Shown here: positions 16,049 through 26,499 of the stretch, one piece after another
How the letters are laid out: each line of letters opens with the position of its first letter
Position numbering within the stretch: position 1 is the stretch's first letter
Assembly: GCA_033002965.1 (NCBI GenBank)
Contig: JAURVB010012371.1
Span: 87,437-151,436, forward strand
Direction: 5' to 3'
Length of the DNA stretch: 64,000 nucleotides
DNA from: Piper betle
Lineage: Eukaryota > Streptophyta > Magnoliopsida > Piperales > Piperaceae
Program-made: the position numbers and the translations under genes
The notes under the pieces: model-generated
Told to the model about the DNA's origin: nothing
The model's database searches: none
The model's input: the letters and a program-made list of their open reading frames with translations, nothing else

Positions 16049-16882
16049 TATGTGAAATAGAATAAAGAATAAAAAGCAAAAATATTTTATGATCCTAATG
16101 ATTGATTCAGGAAAAGGAGATTGCCCTTTTTTATTATTCTATGTAATACGTTCTTAATGGAATCTTAATGCGATGTGAATTTATGCAGACACATTCATGC
16201 GCCAATCATGCTTTCTTGCCTGAAAGGGTAGTTCGAAATCTTTCAGCAATCCCCAAATCCAAGTCTGGGCTGTTGGAATAAGTTCGACAGCATATCATGA
16301 AATCTTGGCGATCTTTTCTATCTAATGAATGAGGAGTCTGCTTTGATATCATCCACCCTGCACCCACCCCGCGAGTATATGGTTGAACAGGTAGATTGAT
16401 ACAATAGAAACCACGGGTAAAATGCTCGCTCGTCGCCCAGCAGATAAAGTACATTACATAGTCTATTCTAGGTATTGGTGACTTCCCCATCCAGCGACTT
16501 TGGCACTAGACATACCCAAAATGGGTATTATCGGGTTGGGTGAATTAGATAATAGACGTTTGTAGGCATTCGAGCCTTCCCTCTCCTTTCAGGGCCTATC
16601 CAAAACAAAACCCAGTACCTCTCGGTCATGAATATTTGAATAAGATGAACCAGCCCCGTGAATATCTTTGCTTCGGAATAATTCAAATTAGGCTTGGACA
16701 ACTAGAATGTGTATTCTCCATATAGGAGATTTTCTAATTGAAAAGATCCATCGACTTGAGACGAAGAGAAAGGCCTATCTATTTTATTTAGTTATTCAGT
16801 TCAACCAATGATTCGTTGGGTTGGAATTGACAAATAGACAATAACAATGTTATTGTCTATTATTGTCTAATTAACATATAAA
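16049..16882. other. Probable plastid-derived DNA, genes not identified
   Basis: This stretch lies between the ndhG fragment and trnQ. Its first ~100 bases look like the spacer upstream of ndhG. A 95-codon minus frame (16206-16490) and the GC-balanced stretch around 16500-16700 look organellar in composition but I could not assign them. ndhG and trnQ are not neighbours in ordinary plastomes, so a junction between two plastid segments should lie somewhere here. Confidence 0.45.
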
Positions 16883-16954
16883 TGGGGCATGGCCAAGCGG
16901 TAAGGCACCGGGTTTTGGTCCCGTTACTCGGAGATTCGAATCCTTTTGTCCCAG
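16883..16954 (+). tRNA. trnQ-UUG: tRNA-Gln (UUG), plastid type
   Basis: A 72-nt cloverleaf. The acceptor stem TGGGGCA pairs with TGTCCCA (one G-T pair) followed by discriminator G. The anticodon stem CGGG/CCCG encloses the loop TTTTGGT with anticodon TTG at 16915-16917, and the T arm contains GATTCGAATC. The sequence is very close to chloroplast trnQ-UUG, with a few substitutions. In nuclear DNA next to a broken ndhG it is most likely a non-functional passenger, although the fold is intact. Confidence 0.85.
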
Positions 16955-17404
16955 AGCTGTTCCCTTAGAACAGAAGAAACTTAAAGAACATCCTTTTCTG
17001 CATATCTATCAGTGGTGGATACAATGGCATTTTCTTTTCCTTTGGGATTCTAATGATTGTTATATATATATTTATAATCCTCTTCGACATTGTTTCTCAC
17101 AAGGGTAGAAATCGAAATGCCGCGTGGATGAAAGCAAAAACCTTTTTTGTTGGGATGTGGACATAAATCAAATAAAGAAAATATTTTTGAAAAGGAGGGC
17201 AAATGGACCAGATTAGAACTTGTGACAAAAAAATTTTCTTTCCCCTCCTTCCCTTTCCCTTTTGCGCATACATTTATTCGTGTGTGTACATTTATTCCTT
17301 CCCTTCCCTTTCCCTTTCATTTTCTTCAGCCCAGGGCAAGAAAAGTTTTCTGCCCTAAGCTCTAATCTATGTCGTCCTTATGATCAGACGATTTGATGAA
17401 AACA

Positions 17405-18351
17405 ATATATATATATATATCCTCCACCCCCTCTTTCGCTAACGGCCAGGTTTGGCCACGGCTGGCTGGGCGGGGGAGGGGGAGCGGGGTAGAGGAGGGA
17501 GCTACAGACAGAGGGGGACCAAAAGGGGTGGCGGCCGTGGCAGGACGGCGGGGTCGAGGGGGAGTGGGGAGGGTGGTGCCTGCGGTGGGGGAGGGGGGAA
17601 GCATGGTAAAGGAGGGAGTCACAAGCTGGGTTGAGGGGGGCGGGGAGGGGTGGAAGCCGCAGCAGGGGAGGGAGGTGGTCGCGGTGGGGGAAGGGGGAGC
17701 AGGGTAGGGAGGGAGTTGCGGGCAGCAAGACTCCCTCCTCTACCCCACTCCCCCGCCATGGATGCCCCTGTTCCCCCTCGACCCTGCCATCCCACCGCAG
17801 CACCACCCCTCCCTGCTCCACCTCAACCCCCCCGTCTGCAACTCCCTCCTCTACCCCGCTCCCATCCTCCCCCGCTACGGCCGCCACCCCTTCCTACTCC
17901 CCCTCCACCCCACCATCCCACAACTGCCGCCACCCCTCCCCGCTCCACCTCAACCCTACCGCCCGTGACTCCCTCCTCTACCCTATTCCCCCCTCCCTCG
18001 CCATGGCCGCCGCCCCTCTCTACTCCCCCTCAACCTCGCCGTCCTGTCATGGCCGCCACCCCTCACCTCTCCACCTCGATCTCGCCGCAAGTAGTGGGCA
18101 GCTAAACAAGGGCCCCCCCAAACCTGGCCATTGCCGTCAACTTTTTTTGTTGTTGTTGTGCTACCGGATCCGGCTACAGTTGGATCTAGTATGGGGGTGG
18201 CCAGCACAGCCGCTCGGTGAGTGCCAGTATCAACGAGGGAGGTTTAATTTTTTTTTTTTTTGAAAATAATAGATCCAAGCCGTCTTTGTAATCGGATGGC
18301 CGAGATCAAAGTTTGGGGTAGAAAAAATTTCTACCCCTTAGGTAGGAAATC

Positions 18352-18391
<40 letters not shown>
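17405..18391. mobile_element. Large GC-rich fold-back element inside a TA microsatellite
   Basis: Flanked by (TA)n tracts at 17405-17420 and 18356-18391. The 935-bp interior has a G-rich half (about 17460-17715, rich in GGGGGAGGGG, GTAGAGGAGGGAG) followed by a C-rich half (about 17725-18085, rich in CTCCCTCCTCTACCCC, CCGCCACCCCT), so the halves are roughly complementary. Tandem units around CTCCCTCCTCTACCC recur several times. The right shoulder (18255-18355) is ordinary sequence. Long open frames here are products of composition, not genes. The arrangement matches the smaller element at 8616-8903. Confidence 0.55.
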
Positions 18392-18393
<2 letters not shown>

Positions 18394-19676
18394 CTCTCCC
18401 TTAAACGTTTATTGATGTTCTCTTTTGTACAGTTGTATACTTGTAGTACTCAATTGATCTTAATGCATGTTGAATTTCATTTAGGATTCATTCGGTTAAC
18501 GTGAATAAATGTAAATAACATAAAAATTTTAAATGATCAACCTTGTTAAAAATAGTATATACATAATATATTTTTAATAAAAATTAGCATATGCTCATTA
18601 TATCTTATATTTAAATTAATTATGATTATCATCAAATAGGTCATTTGTGTTCTCTCCTATAAAAAATAAATTCTCTTTATTTCTTATCATCAAATCGTCT
18701 TGAAATAAGAAAAATGGAAAAATTTAATTGCAAATAGAAATGTACATGGTGGCCCACTCAAGAGTAGTCATGATCATTTTACCCTCCCATTTAAATATAA
18801 TTATACTTAATTTGGATAAAAAATAATTTAATTAATATTAATTTATATATAAAACATATCATATATATTTATTTTTTAGTAAGGTTGACTACTGTAAAAT
18901 TTTCATGTTATTTATATTATTCATGTTAACCAAACAAACTCTTAGGTTGTCAATCAAATTAAATTACATCAAATATAAATAAATTTAATTTGAATTTAAA
19001 AATAAGAATTAGGTTATGCATATATTCTCCACCCACAACATGAAATAAAGGTAAGGTTTAGTTATGATTCAAGAAATCTAACTTAGGCCATTATATAAAG
19101 ACATAGGTCACTGTGGGTAGTGAACATGGATGCTGAATGTACCTAAAGTATCTTTTAAAAAATAAATACATCTAATTTATGCTTGGTAAATTTTTAAAGT
19201 TTGATTCATCGTCTTTGATCAATTAGTCCAAAACAGGGAGCTCAAAGTACTTTGAACAACTCTTAGAATACAAATAGAGCTTAAGAGAGCCCAACTCAAC
19301 TCAAGCCAAAAACTTATAACTTGCAGAGCTTTTCAACATATATAAAAGTAACATTACTATGTTTTGATTTTATGGTTTAATTCTAAAAAAATAAAATATT
19401 AATGTATAATTGTTATTTGAATTTTACTAGGGCTTGAGCCAAATTTGAGGTAAGCATGGCTCTCTTATTGCCAACCAAATCTATATATTTATCATTTTCT
19501 TCTTGTACTCTCATATCTTTTCCTATTCCAAAAAAAATATACACGTGTTTCTCTCAAATTAACAAGCTTACATTTACAGTTTCACCTCTTTGATTTCTCT
19601 TACCTCAATATGTATACAGTCAAAATCACCAGCATAAAGGAAAATATAATTCTGACTTGATGCAACATTAATGAGA
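18392..19676. other. AT-rich spacer
   Basis: No gene, RNA or bounded repeat recognised. It probably includes the 3' flank of the oxidoreductase pseudogene near its right end. Confidence 0.5.
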
Positions 19677-22600
19677 TCAAATGCCAACAGCATCAAGAAG
19701 CTCAGAATGCTGTGACACTGAGACCAGGGAATTTGCAACAATTGCACCACTAGTAGCCACTGCAGGCACACCAATACCAGGAAATGTTGAATCTCCGCAA
19801 CAGAAAAGCTTGGGAATCAGTGTTGAGTGGTCTGGAAATGTGTTCTCTCCTGCTTGAATTGCTTTTCCATACGTTCCACGATTTCTTCGCAAAAACCTTT
19901 GGTGTGTTAATGGTGTTCCCACCAATTTAACCTCACATTTCTCCGGATCGAATCCAGGGCCTAGTGCTCGCTCTACAGCTTTCCGAATTACCTGTTTATT
20001 GACACAAACACATGCCATAATTTGAGCTGTGTTTTGCAGTGTAAATCCACCAACATGTAGATCTGGCTTACAATTCACTGTCAAATGTCTTTTTTCCCAA
20101 ATGAATTCGAGGAAGCTATAAAAAGAAATCTTTCCTTTCGATTTTACATTTACTTGTAATGCATAGTTCTCATTTACAGTTTGTGACAATTTACCATCAG
20201 CTACTTGATTATTTTCGTGAATTTGTGTAGTTTCTTGGAGGGAAGTACATGAGGTAGCCCAGCACCCTTCCACAATCTCAATAAGAAAACACAAACAAGA
20301 AGAAGATATATGCTGAAGTGAATAGTTCCTCTGCGCGTTCTGCTTTCAGTCTTTTATATTCAGAGCTCCTACGATCAAGCCCTTCCCATAATCCAAAAGG
20401 TTCTGTTCCTGGTGTGTCGGCATGCAAGAAATGCTTACCAGCAGGGGCCAAATCCTCACTAAGAACACTTGGAATAGATATAAGAACTACATTCTGGTCG
20501 GCTCCAACCATTTACAATTATGTGATGAATTCCCAGATCTTCACAGATATTCTGCATTAGTAAATTGACGTCATAAAAGGGATAAAAAACACACCATTCC
20601 TTAAAGAAACTAAAGAAAGATGTGGATATATTCATGATCATATTCCATACTGAAGAATAAATATGAAGAAAAATAACATTAGGCTGCAGTACTGGTATTT
20701 TCAAACGTGGCATGGAATGTAATTACTTGGACGTTCACTAACCTGCTTGTAAAAACCCAAGTGCAGGTGCATAAAGGATTCACACTGCGGGGTCTGTTCA
20801 TGGGTCTGTTCATCTCTATCTTGATGCGTCTTTGGAATGGCTTCAGAAGGTAACAAATTTAACGTATCCCACGTAGATGCATTGCTAACAGCAGCTTATA
20901 AACTGTAAAACAGCACACAACAAAGACAAAAGAATGTAATATTGTTATGTTTTTTAAACGTTGATTTTGAGTTTTTTAAACGTCAAGGCACAAATATGGA
21001 AAGCAGAATTTCATATTCACTAGTTAAGAGTGGTGATCTTTACAAAGTTATGTTTAATGGATCTTAATTTCTAAAACAAACCTCGCATTGGAAATAAAAT
21101 TATCTTTATCTGAGACTTGTTCTAATGTATCTTTCGTAATTGCATGCTGTTGCAACTTCCAAATATATTCCATCCACCTAAGAGCCTAAATTCATGATAT
21201 GAAAATATAGTTCAATAAGAACGGAAATACTTGTACGTGCTAGATTACTTGACCACTTCTTAATTTAACTTCAGCAGCTTGGCCATTTTCAACAATAATA
21301 CCAGTGACATGACTTTTCAACATGATTCTCCCCCAAATTTCTCAAGTCCTCCAATGAGAGCATTAACAACTCCACTGCTCCATCGAGAGGATATTCACGG
21401 GAGCATCCAGGTTTATACCATTCTGCAAACATGTAAACCTGGTAATAAAAACAAATCGCTTGATGTTCATTGATTTTTGTACAAGCAGCCTCTTGACAAG
21501 AATAAATGGATTGAATAGTTGAATAAATGAATCAAATTTGTGAAGTTGAAGCAAGCTTAAGCTGGGAATTGCATGCTTTATGTTTCAAACAAGTTCAAAG
21601 CTTGAATTAGAGAAGCAGCTAATAATATTTACCATGTTTGCAGAAAGTGTACCATTGGATTTGACACCTGCGAGTAGAAAGCAAAGAAGATCCACCCAGT
21701 TACCAATAAAAGGATCTTTCAATTCCAAAGAATCAAGTATATCCGAAAAATGTCTAAGAAGTTTAGTAGCTCCAAGAGCTCCTTGAGGGCCCATTTCTAA
21801 GAAGGATTTCAACAATGAAGGTGCATATCTAGCTGCAGCAGTTGAGAGAACACCCAAATCACTTCGAATAGCCAGAGGTGGGAGGGCTGTGCAGCAGCAG
21901 CCATAGGGAGAACTGCTTCCTTTAAACAGTTGGATGGCATCAACAAGGAGTATATGTGACAATGAAACAGAGATGGTTAAGAAATTTTTAAAATAAAAGG
22001 TTTTGATGCCATGAGCGAGGCCATTCAAACAAAAGAGTATGCCCAACCATGGGCATGTGTTTACTATCTTATATCCATATCCACGGATTCTATTGTTTTT
22101 CAGATTTTTGTGGTCATGTTGCTGACATTGAAAGGAGTTATATGCAAGCTTTTTTCTCATATCTACGGATTCTATTGCTGAATTGACAATATTTAAAATA
22201 TCTCACATCAAAAAAGCCTCCACAAAAAGTAGAATGAATAACATGGAGAGCAAAAAACGAAGAAGGGAAAGGAGGAAAATAAAATAAAATAAACTTACAA
22301 GAAGTTTTCTCCATTCTCGCACAGAATTTAGGCCTGCGTATTTCTTAAGATCCTAAGAAGCATAAAACGTATCAACTCAAATAATTCCGGCTAATTTTTT
22401 TCCTGGGAATGAATAAATTTACAAACACTTGGAATGCAGATGATTGTATTTTATCATCACATCACATCAATCAACAAGTTGTAGACATTATCCTACTATG
22501 TTAAGTTTATCAAAAAAAGAAAGAAAGAACAATTCAGTGGCCAACTTTGCAGGAGAACGAACATCTCCTTGAAAAACTCCGTCGGGCCTATGCGAGCAAG

Positions 22601-22991
22601 AATTCACCTTCGGGTATGTAAATCATCCACGAGTCATACGAAACACAAGGATCAGTTTCGCCCAATGCATCCAGAACCTGCATGGTAAAACAAAACTAAT
22701 CACACCAATCTCAACACTGACGTAACAAAAAATAAACAATAAGCAGAACACAAAGGAGCTTCATATGAACAACCTGTGCGAGAGGATTAGCCTGAGGGAT
22801 TGAAATCCAGAAAACAAGGAAAGCCTGGAATCAAATTTGAAGCCTTTGATCTCAAACGAATGAGCAGCACCGCCGGGAAGGTCATGACTCTCCAACACTA
22901 GAACGTCTTGGCCGTATCTAGCCAACAGCCCTGCGCAACATAGGCCACCAATCCCACTCCCAATGACCACTACATCGGCTTCGGACTTCCA
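19677..22991 (-). pseudogene. FAD-dependent carotenoid-isomerase-like oxidoreductase, decayed
   Basis: Relative of the plant CRTISO-like FAD/NAD(P)-binding oxidoreductases (Arabidopsis At1g57770), predicted plastid enzymes related to phytoene desaturase and prolycopene isomerase. Pieces in order down the minus strand: VVVIGSGIGGLCCAGLL (dinucleotide fold) with VLESHDLPGGAAHS at 22990-22760; YDSWMIYIPEGEF near 22640; NSVREWRKLL near 22310; ALPPLAIRSDLGVLSTAAAR through LELKDPFIGNWVDLLCFLLAG near 21890-21660; YMFAEWYKPGC near 21430; VSNASTWDTLNLLPSEA near 20880; EDLGIHHIIVN and DQNVVLISIPSVLSEDLAP near 20540-20450; last exon 19991-19677 ending GVPAVATSGAIVANSLVSV...LLDAVGI. Homology changes frame at six or more places, including small non-triplet deletions near 22800 and 20510. 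It cannot be translated as it stands. The 5' part is at 26089-26333, beyond a solo LTR. Confidence 0.8.
19992..20294 (-). other. Unexplained ~100-codon open stretch next to the last pseudogene exon
   Basis: Upstream of the last exon of the oxidoreductase the minus frame stays open for about 100 more codons, although the family has no insertion here and an AG acceptor precedes 19991. The residues look protein-like (for example SFLEFIWEKRHLTV, TLQNTAQIMACVCVNK) but match nothing I know. It could be chance in an intron or a captured coding fragment. Confidence 0.35.
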
Positions 22992-23018
22992 TGCACAGAC
23001 CGACGATCATAGCAGATT

Positions 23019-26000
23019 TGTAAAACCCGCGACTCGAATCAGGGTTTTATAGTCGTTAGCCGGTTGGTTTGACCGTAATTTGAGTCGGTTCAACTTTCAG
23101 AACACGTATGCGGGGCCGAGGCCGACCGTGTGCTCGTGCTATGAGGGTTTATGTATACCCAAGTATTGATAATAGCGTCATATACGCATCAGTAGAGTAA
23201 GTTATCAGTAGATACGAGAGTACAGTTGATGATTTTATTTTTTATATTGTGATCGTAGAATTAGTTTAGGCTGAATAACGCATTAGGGCGCGTTAGATGG
23301 TATTCGGGTGGGTTATTAGTTATATGGCATGTCATTTGGGTGTTGTGATATTTTGTTTGATTTTATAGGATTTTTCCCAAATTTTCTAGATTTTTCTAGA
23401 ATTTATTCCGAGTCCGTTATCATTCTTGACTCGAGCCGGTGTCGAGTCAAGTTTTATTTACAACCTTGCCATCGTCCTATACTCCCCATCTTCCTCCCCA
23501 AACCCCATCCCGTGTTTCACCGCCGCCGCCCTTGAGGCCTTGCCACCATCGTTGATGCTGGACCGCCGCCGATCGACGCCGCCCAGCCCGGCCGTGCCAT
23601 CGCCTTACCGCCTCGACCACGCCCGACCACCGTCAGACGCCGTGACTGCCGGAAATCGCCCTCGATTGTTCCTCCGTTTCGACGGGATTTCGCCGCCGTC
23701 TGCGCCGGACCGCCGCCGCCGTGACGTCGGAGCTCCTCCCCTCGACCTCCCCTACCTTTCCCCTCTGCTTAGCGCCGCCGTCGAGGGTCGGCCGTGGGTC
23801 TGATCGGAGCGGCCAACCGCCCCGACCGCACTCGACGCCGCCGTTGGTGGCCATCGCCGCCGTGGCTGCCCTCGTCATCATCGCCATTGGGTTCAGCTCA
23901 CAGAGGCGGTGCTAACCCCTACCTCTGATTGCCTCGCTAGAGCAGTCACCGGAAAACCACTGGAGTTGCTGGAAAACTGCCGGCACAGTGGCCGGAAAAC
24001 CGCCGACTCACCTTCACCGCCTTCGTCCGTCGGCACCGATTTCAGCGCCGATGCGAGGTGGTTCTCCCTTTTCTTAGAATTATTACATACTTGTGGTCAT
24101 AGTAGCATATTTGAATTAATTTTATTAACTTCATGATTTTTGTTTAATTAAGCGTGATTTTGATAAACATGTGATGATTAGGGTAAATTGTGTTGTATGA
24201 TGTGAATGCTTAGTAATGGAATTGTTAGTAAACTATTGAACAATTAATTAAATGCTTGTTAACTAGTTAATTCATGAATATGTATGAATTAGGTTTTTGC
24301 ATGCTAACATTAAGTTAAACAGATTAAATTGATTAAACCATTGTCACCTAATTAGAATAGGTATGCTTTGAAATTGGAATTAAAAGTGCTAGGTAATAAG
24401 TAACATATGAAATGATAAAATTATTAACCTTCTTGACAATTAAAGACGTAGAGTACTTGTCGAGATGATTATCATGGTTGATTAGATAATTGTATGCATG
24501 TGGATATATTAGTTATATAGGTGTGCATCATATATGTATGGGCGTTAGTAAATAGTTATGTTCATGTAGGTTCGTTGCGGGAGCTCGCCGTCTAGGCACG
24601 AGACTGCGCTTGGAGCTTCTGACAGGTCCGTTAGGACACGCTTCTCAGGTTTTATCGCTCTATTCTATCGGTGATTTGATTTATTGATTGTAGGACGTGT
24701 CAGGTGGATGATTTATTGGACCCCACCTAACACGGGTCACCTGGTCGATGTTTTTCGGAATTAATAACCCTCGAGGATGAGATCCCTCGAGTTTATTTTC
24801 GAAAATAAGATCCACCTCAAGTTGCCTTTGGGCCTATTATAATAAATCCTGACCCAGCCCTATAAATAGTTTTATCGAGTTTTCAGTGAGACAAGAGAAG
24901 ATGAGTCGACTGCACGTACCATGAGCGGATGCCGTGCTAGTCAAAGCGGGCTCTGGATTAGTGCCAGCGGACTGTTCCATTCCCGAGGGATCCTGACAAC
25001 TCTGCGTTTGAGTTCCTCACACCCGAAGGATGTGAAGGTTTACGGGTACTATTTAGTACAGCGCATGTCCGAACTTGCGGTTCAAAGGGTACTAAAGGCG
25101 ACTGCCTGAGAGTGCTCGGTCTACGTGCTCAAGACCAGGAGTAATATGGAGGTTCGGAGAGGGCTTAGGATGAAATTTACGTGAAGTACTGAAAAGAAGT
25201 GCCGAGAGCGGCATAGTACCAGATAGATCAGGATGCTGTTGAGTCAGCTGCTCGACGGCTCCTTTGTAGTTGCCCTTATGAGAGTTCTTGAGGAAGATAT
25301 ATGATTGTTTGTTTTCTATGAGAGTTTGCTCTCATGTTCCAGTTTGATAATAGTTATTCCGGACCAGTGACAATCGTTGCTGACGTTTTTCTACTATATG
25401 TAGGTGAGGATGATGATTGGTGTATGCCGGCCTCGATGAAGGAGTAGCGCTTGCATTGCACACGCATACCTGGTGCCGCATCGACTTTTGTGTAAGATAT
25501 GATGTGGGTTGAATAATGCTTGTGATATACATATTGTGTACATATGCATGAGTTACGAGACTTGTATATCTTGTTTAGAAATGTATGAATCTTCTTAGAA
25601 ATATTTTGGAAAAGTTCTAATGTCCAGGATGATCAGCTATGTGAGTTGAAATGGACAAAAACACGATGAACAGGAATTGCAAGTGGGCTAGCTGCCAATT
25701 ACGATGTGTAGTTGATTTGAAGTCTAGTGAGATATAAATTGTTGTTTTATGTATATACATATTGTGCTGTATTTTAACAGGTCATCCCCTTATTGCACTT
25801 TTAGGGGAGGCTTTGTCCGTTTTATTCTAGATTTTATGAATTTTATTATTGTTTTAATTATTTTGGTGTGCGGTGATTATCATGACATTTACGTAGTATC
25901 CTGTTAGGGTTTTGCATCTCATTCATATATTGTTTGCGTATTAGCGGCGTGCTCCATCTTGAGACGTCGAAAGGGTCATGTCGTAGTCGTTTAGGTTTGG

Positions 26001-26088
26001 GTCAGCCAACTTAATCGGGTCACGAGTAGTTCGATCCTTTGTAACAGTTCTGATCCGGGTTGAGAGTAAACCGGATTGAGGTGTTACA
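23019..26088 (+). mobile_element. Solo LTR A (3,070 bp), inserted in the oxidoreductase gene
   Basis: Starts TGTAAAACCCGCGACTCGAA and ends CCGGATTGAGGTGTTACA, with a perfect 5-bp target duplication AGATT at 23014-23018 and 26089-26093. No internal retrotransposon region exists, so this is a solo LTR left by recombination between the two LTRs of a full element. Related copies are at 47182-50051, 50943-53805 and 55787-58043, plus an outer split copy. The body has a CpG-rich block (about 23510-24060), an AT-rich stretch, a CTCGAGG...CCTCGAG hairpin (24770-24791), a TATA box and a conserved GC-balanced 3' third. Very long LTRs with TGTAA..TTACA ends suggest a Ty3/gypsy Tekay/Del-type family, but no coding region is present to confirm it. 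Confidence 0.88.
24861..24868 (+). promoter_or_regulatory. LTR A TATA box
   Basis: TATAAATA, followed about 30 bases later by the conserved segment GTGAGACAAGAGAAGATGAG. The same TATA-like element sits at the matching place in all related LTRs, consistent with the LTR promoter. Confidence 0.55.
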
Positions 26089-26333
26089 AGATTGGACCCC
26101 AAGAACTTTCTTCAAAGCTCAAAGCAGTGCAAGGGATAAGTATGTGTAGTAAGTGGGAGGGAGGATTGGTGATGGGGGAGAGCGAGATGGACATTGGAGG
26201 AGACGGCGGATAGAATGGGTGGCCTCCTCTGCATCTGGGAGCTGCGTTGATGGCGAGTGGAAGGAGAGGGGATGAGACGAGGGAGTTGGAGAGGATTAGC
26301 TCGGGTGAGGTCCATGGCCATGGCTGCCCCCAA
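26089..26333 (-). pseudogene. Putative 5' coding part of the oxidoreductase pseudogene
   Basis: When LTR A and one AGATT copy are discounted, this sequence abuts the FAD-binding exon. One minus frame starts MGAAMAMDLTRANPLQLPRL and is Arg/Ser/Pro-rich with few acidic residues, like a plastid transit peptide. It stops after about 73 codons, while the next frame runs up to and through the LTR junction. Its GC-rich composition matches a first exon. Assignment rests on position and composition only. Confidence 0.45.
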
Positions 26334-26499
26334 TTATGTGGCGCGAAATTTGACGGCACGAAGGGAAGGAGACGTGGAGGAGGGTGTTGTCCCTCGCAAA
26401 TAATGGACCAAGCCTTACGTGCGCCACCCCTAGACGTGCATGGGACGCACCCCATTTTGAGTAAGAACGCCGTCGGGAATTTGTGCTGTATAAGTTGAT

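Noticed and set aside
16206..16490. 95-codon minus frame between ndhG and trnQ
   Set aside because: Organellar-looking but matches no plastid gene I can name; not called as a gene.
17384..18263. Long proline/histidine-rich or glycine-rich open frames up to 210 codons
   Set aside because: They arise from C-rich and G-rich repeats in overlapping frames on both strands; no consistent frame or domain.
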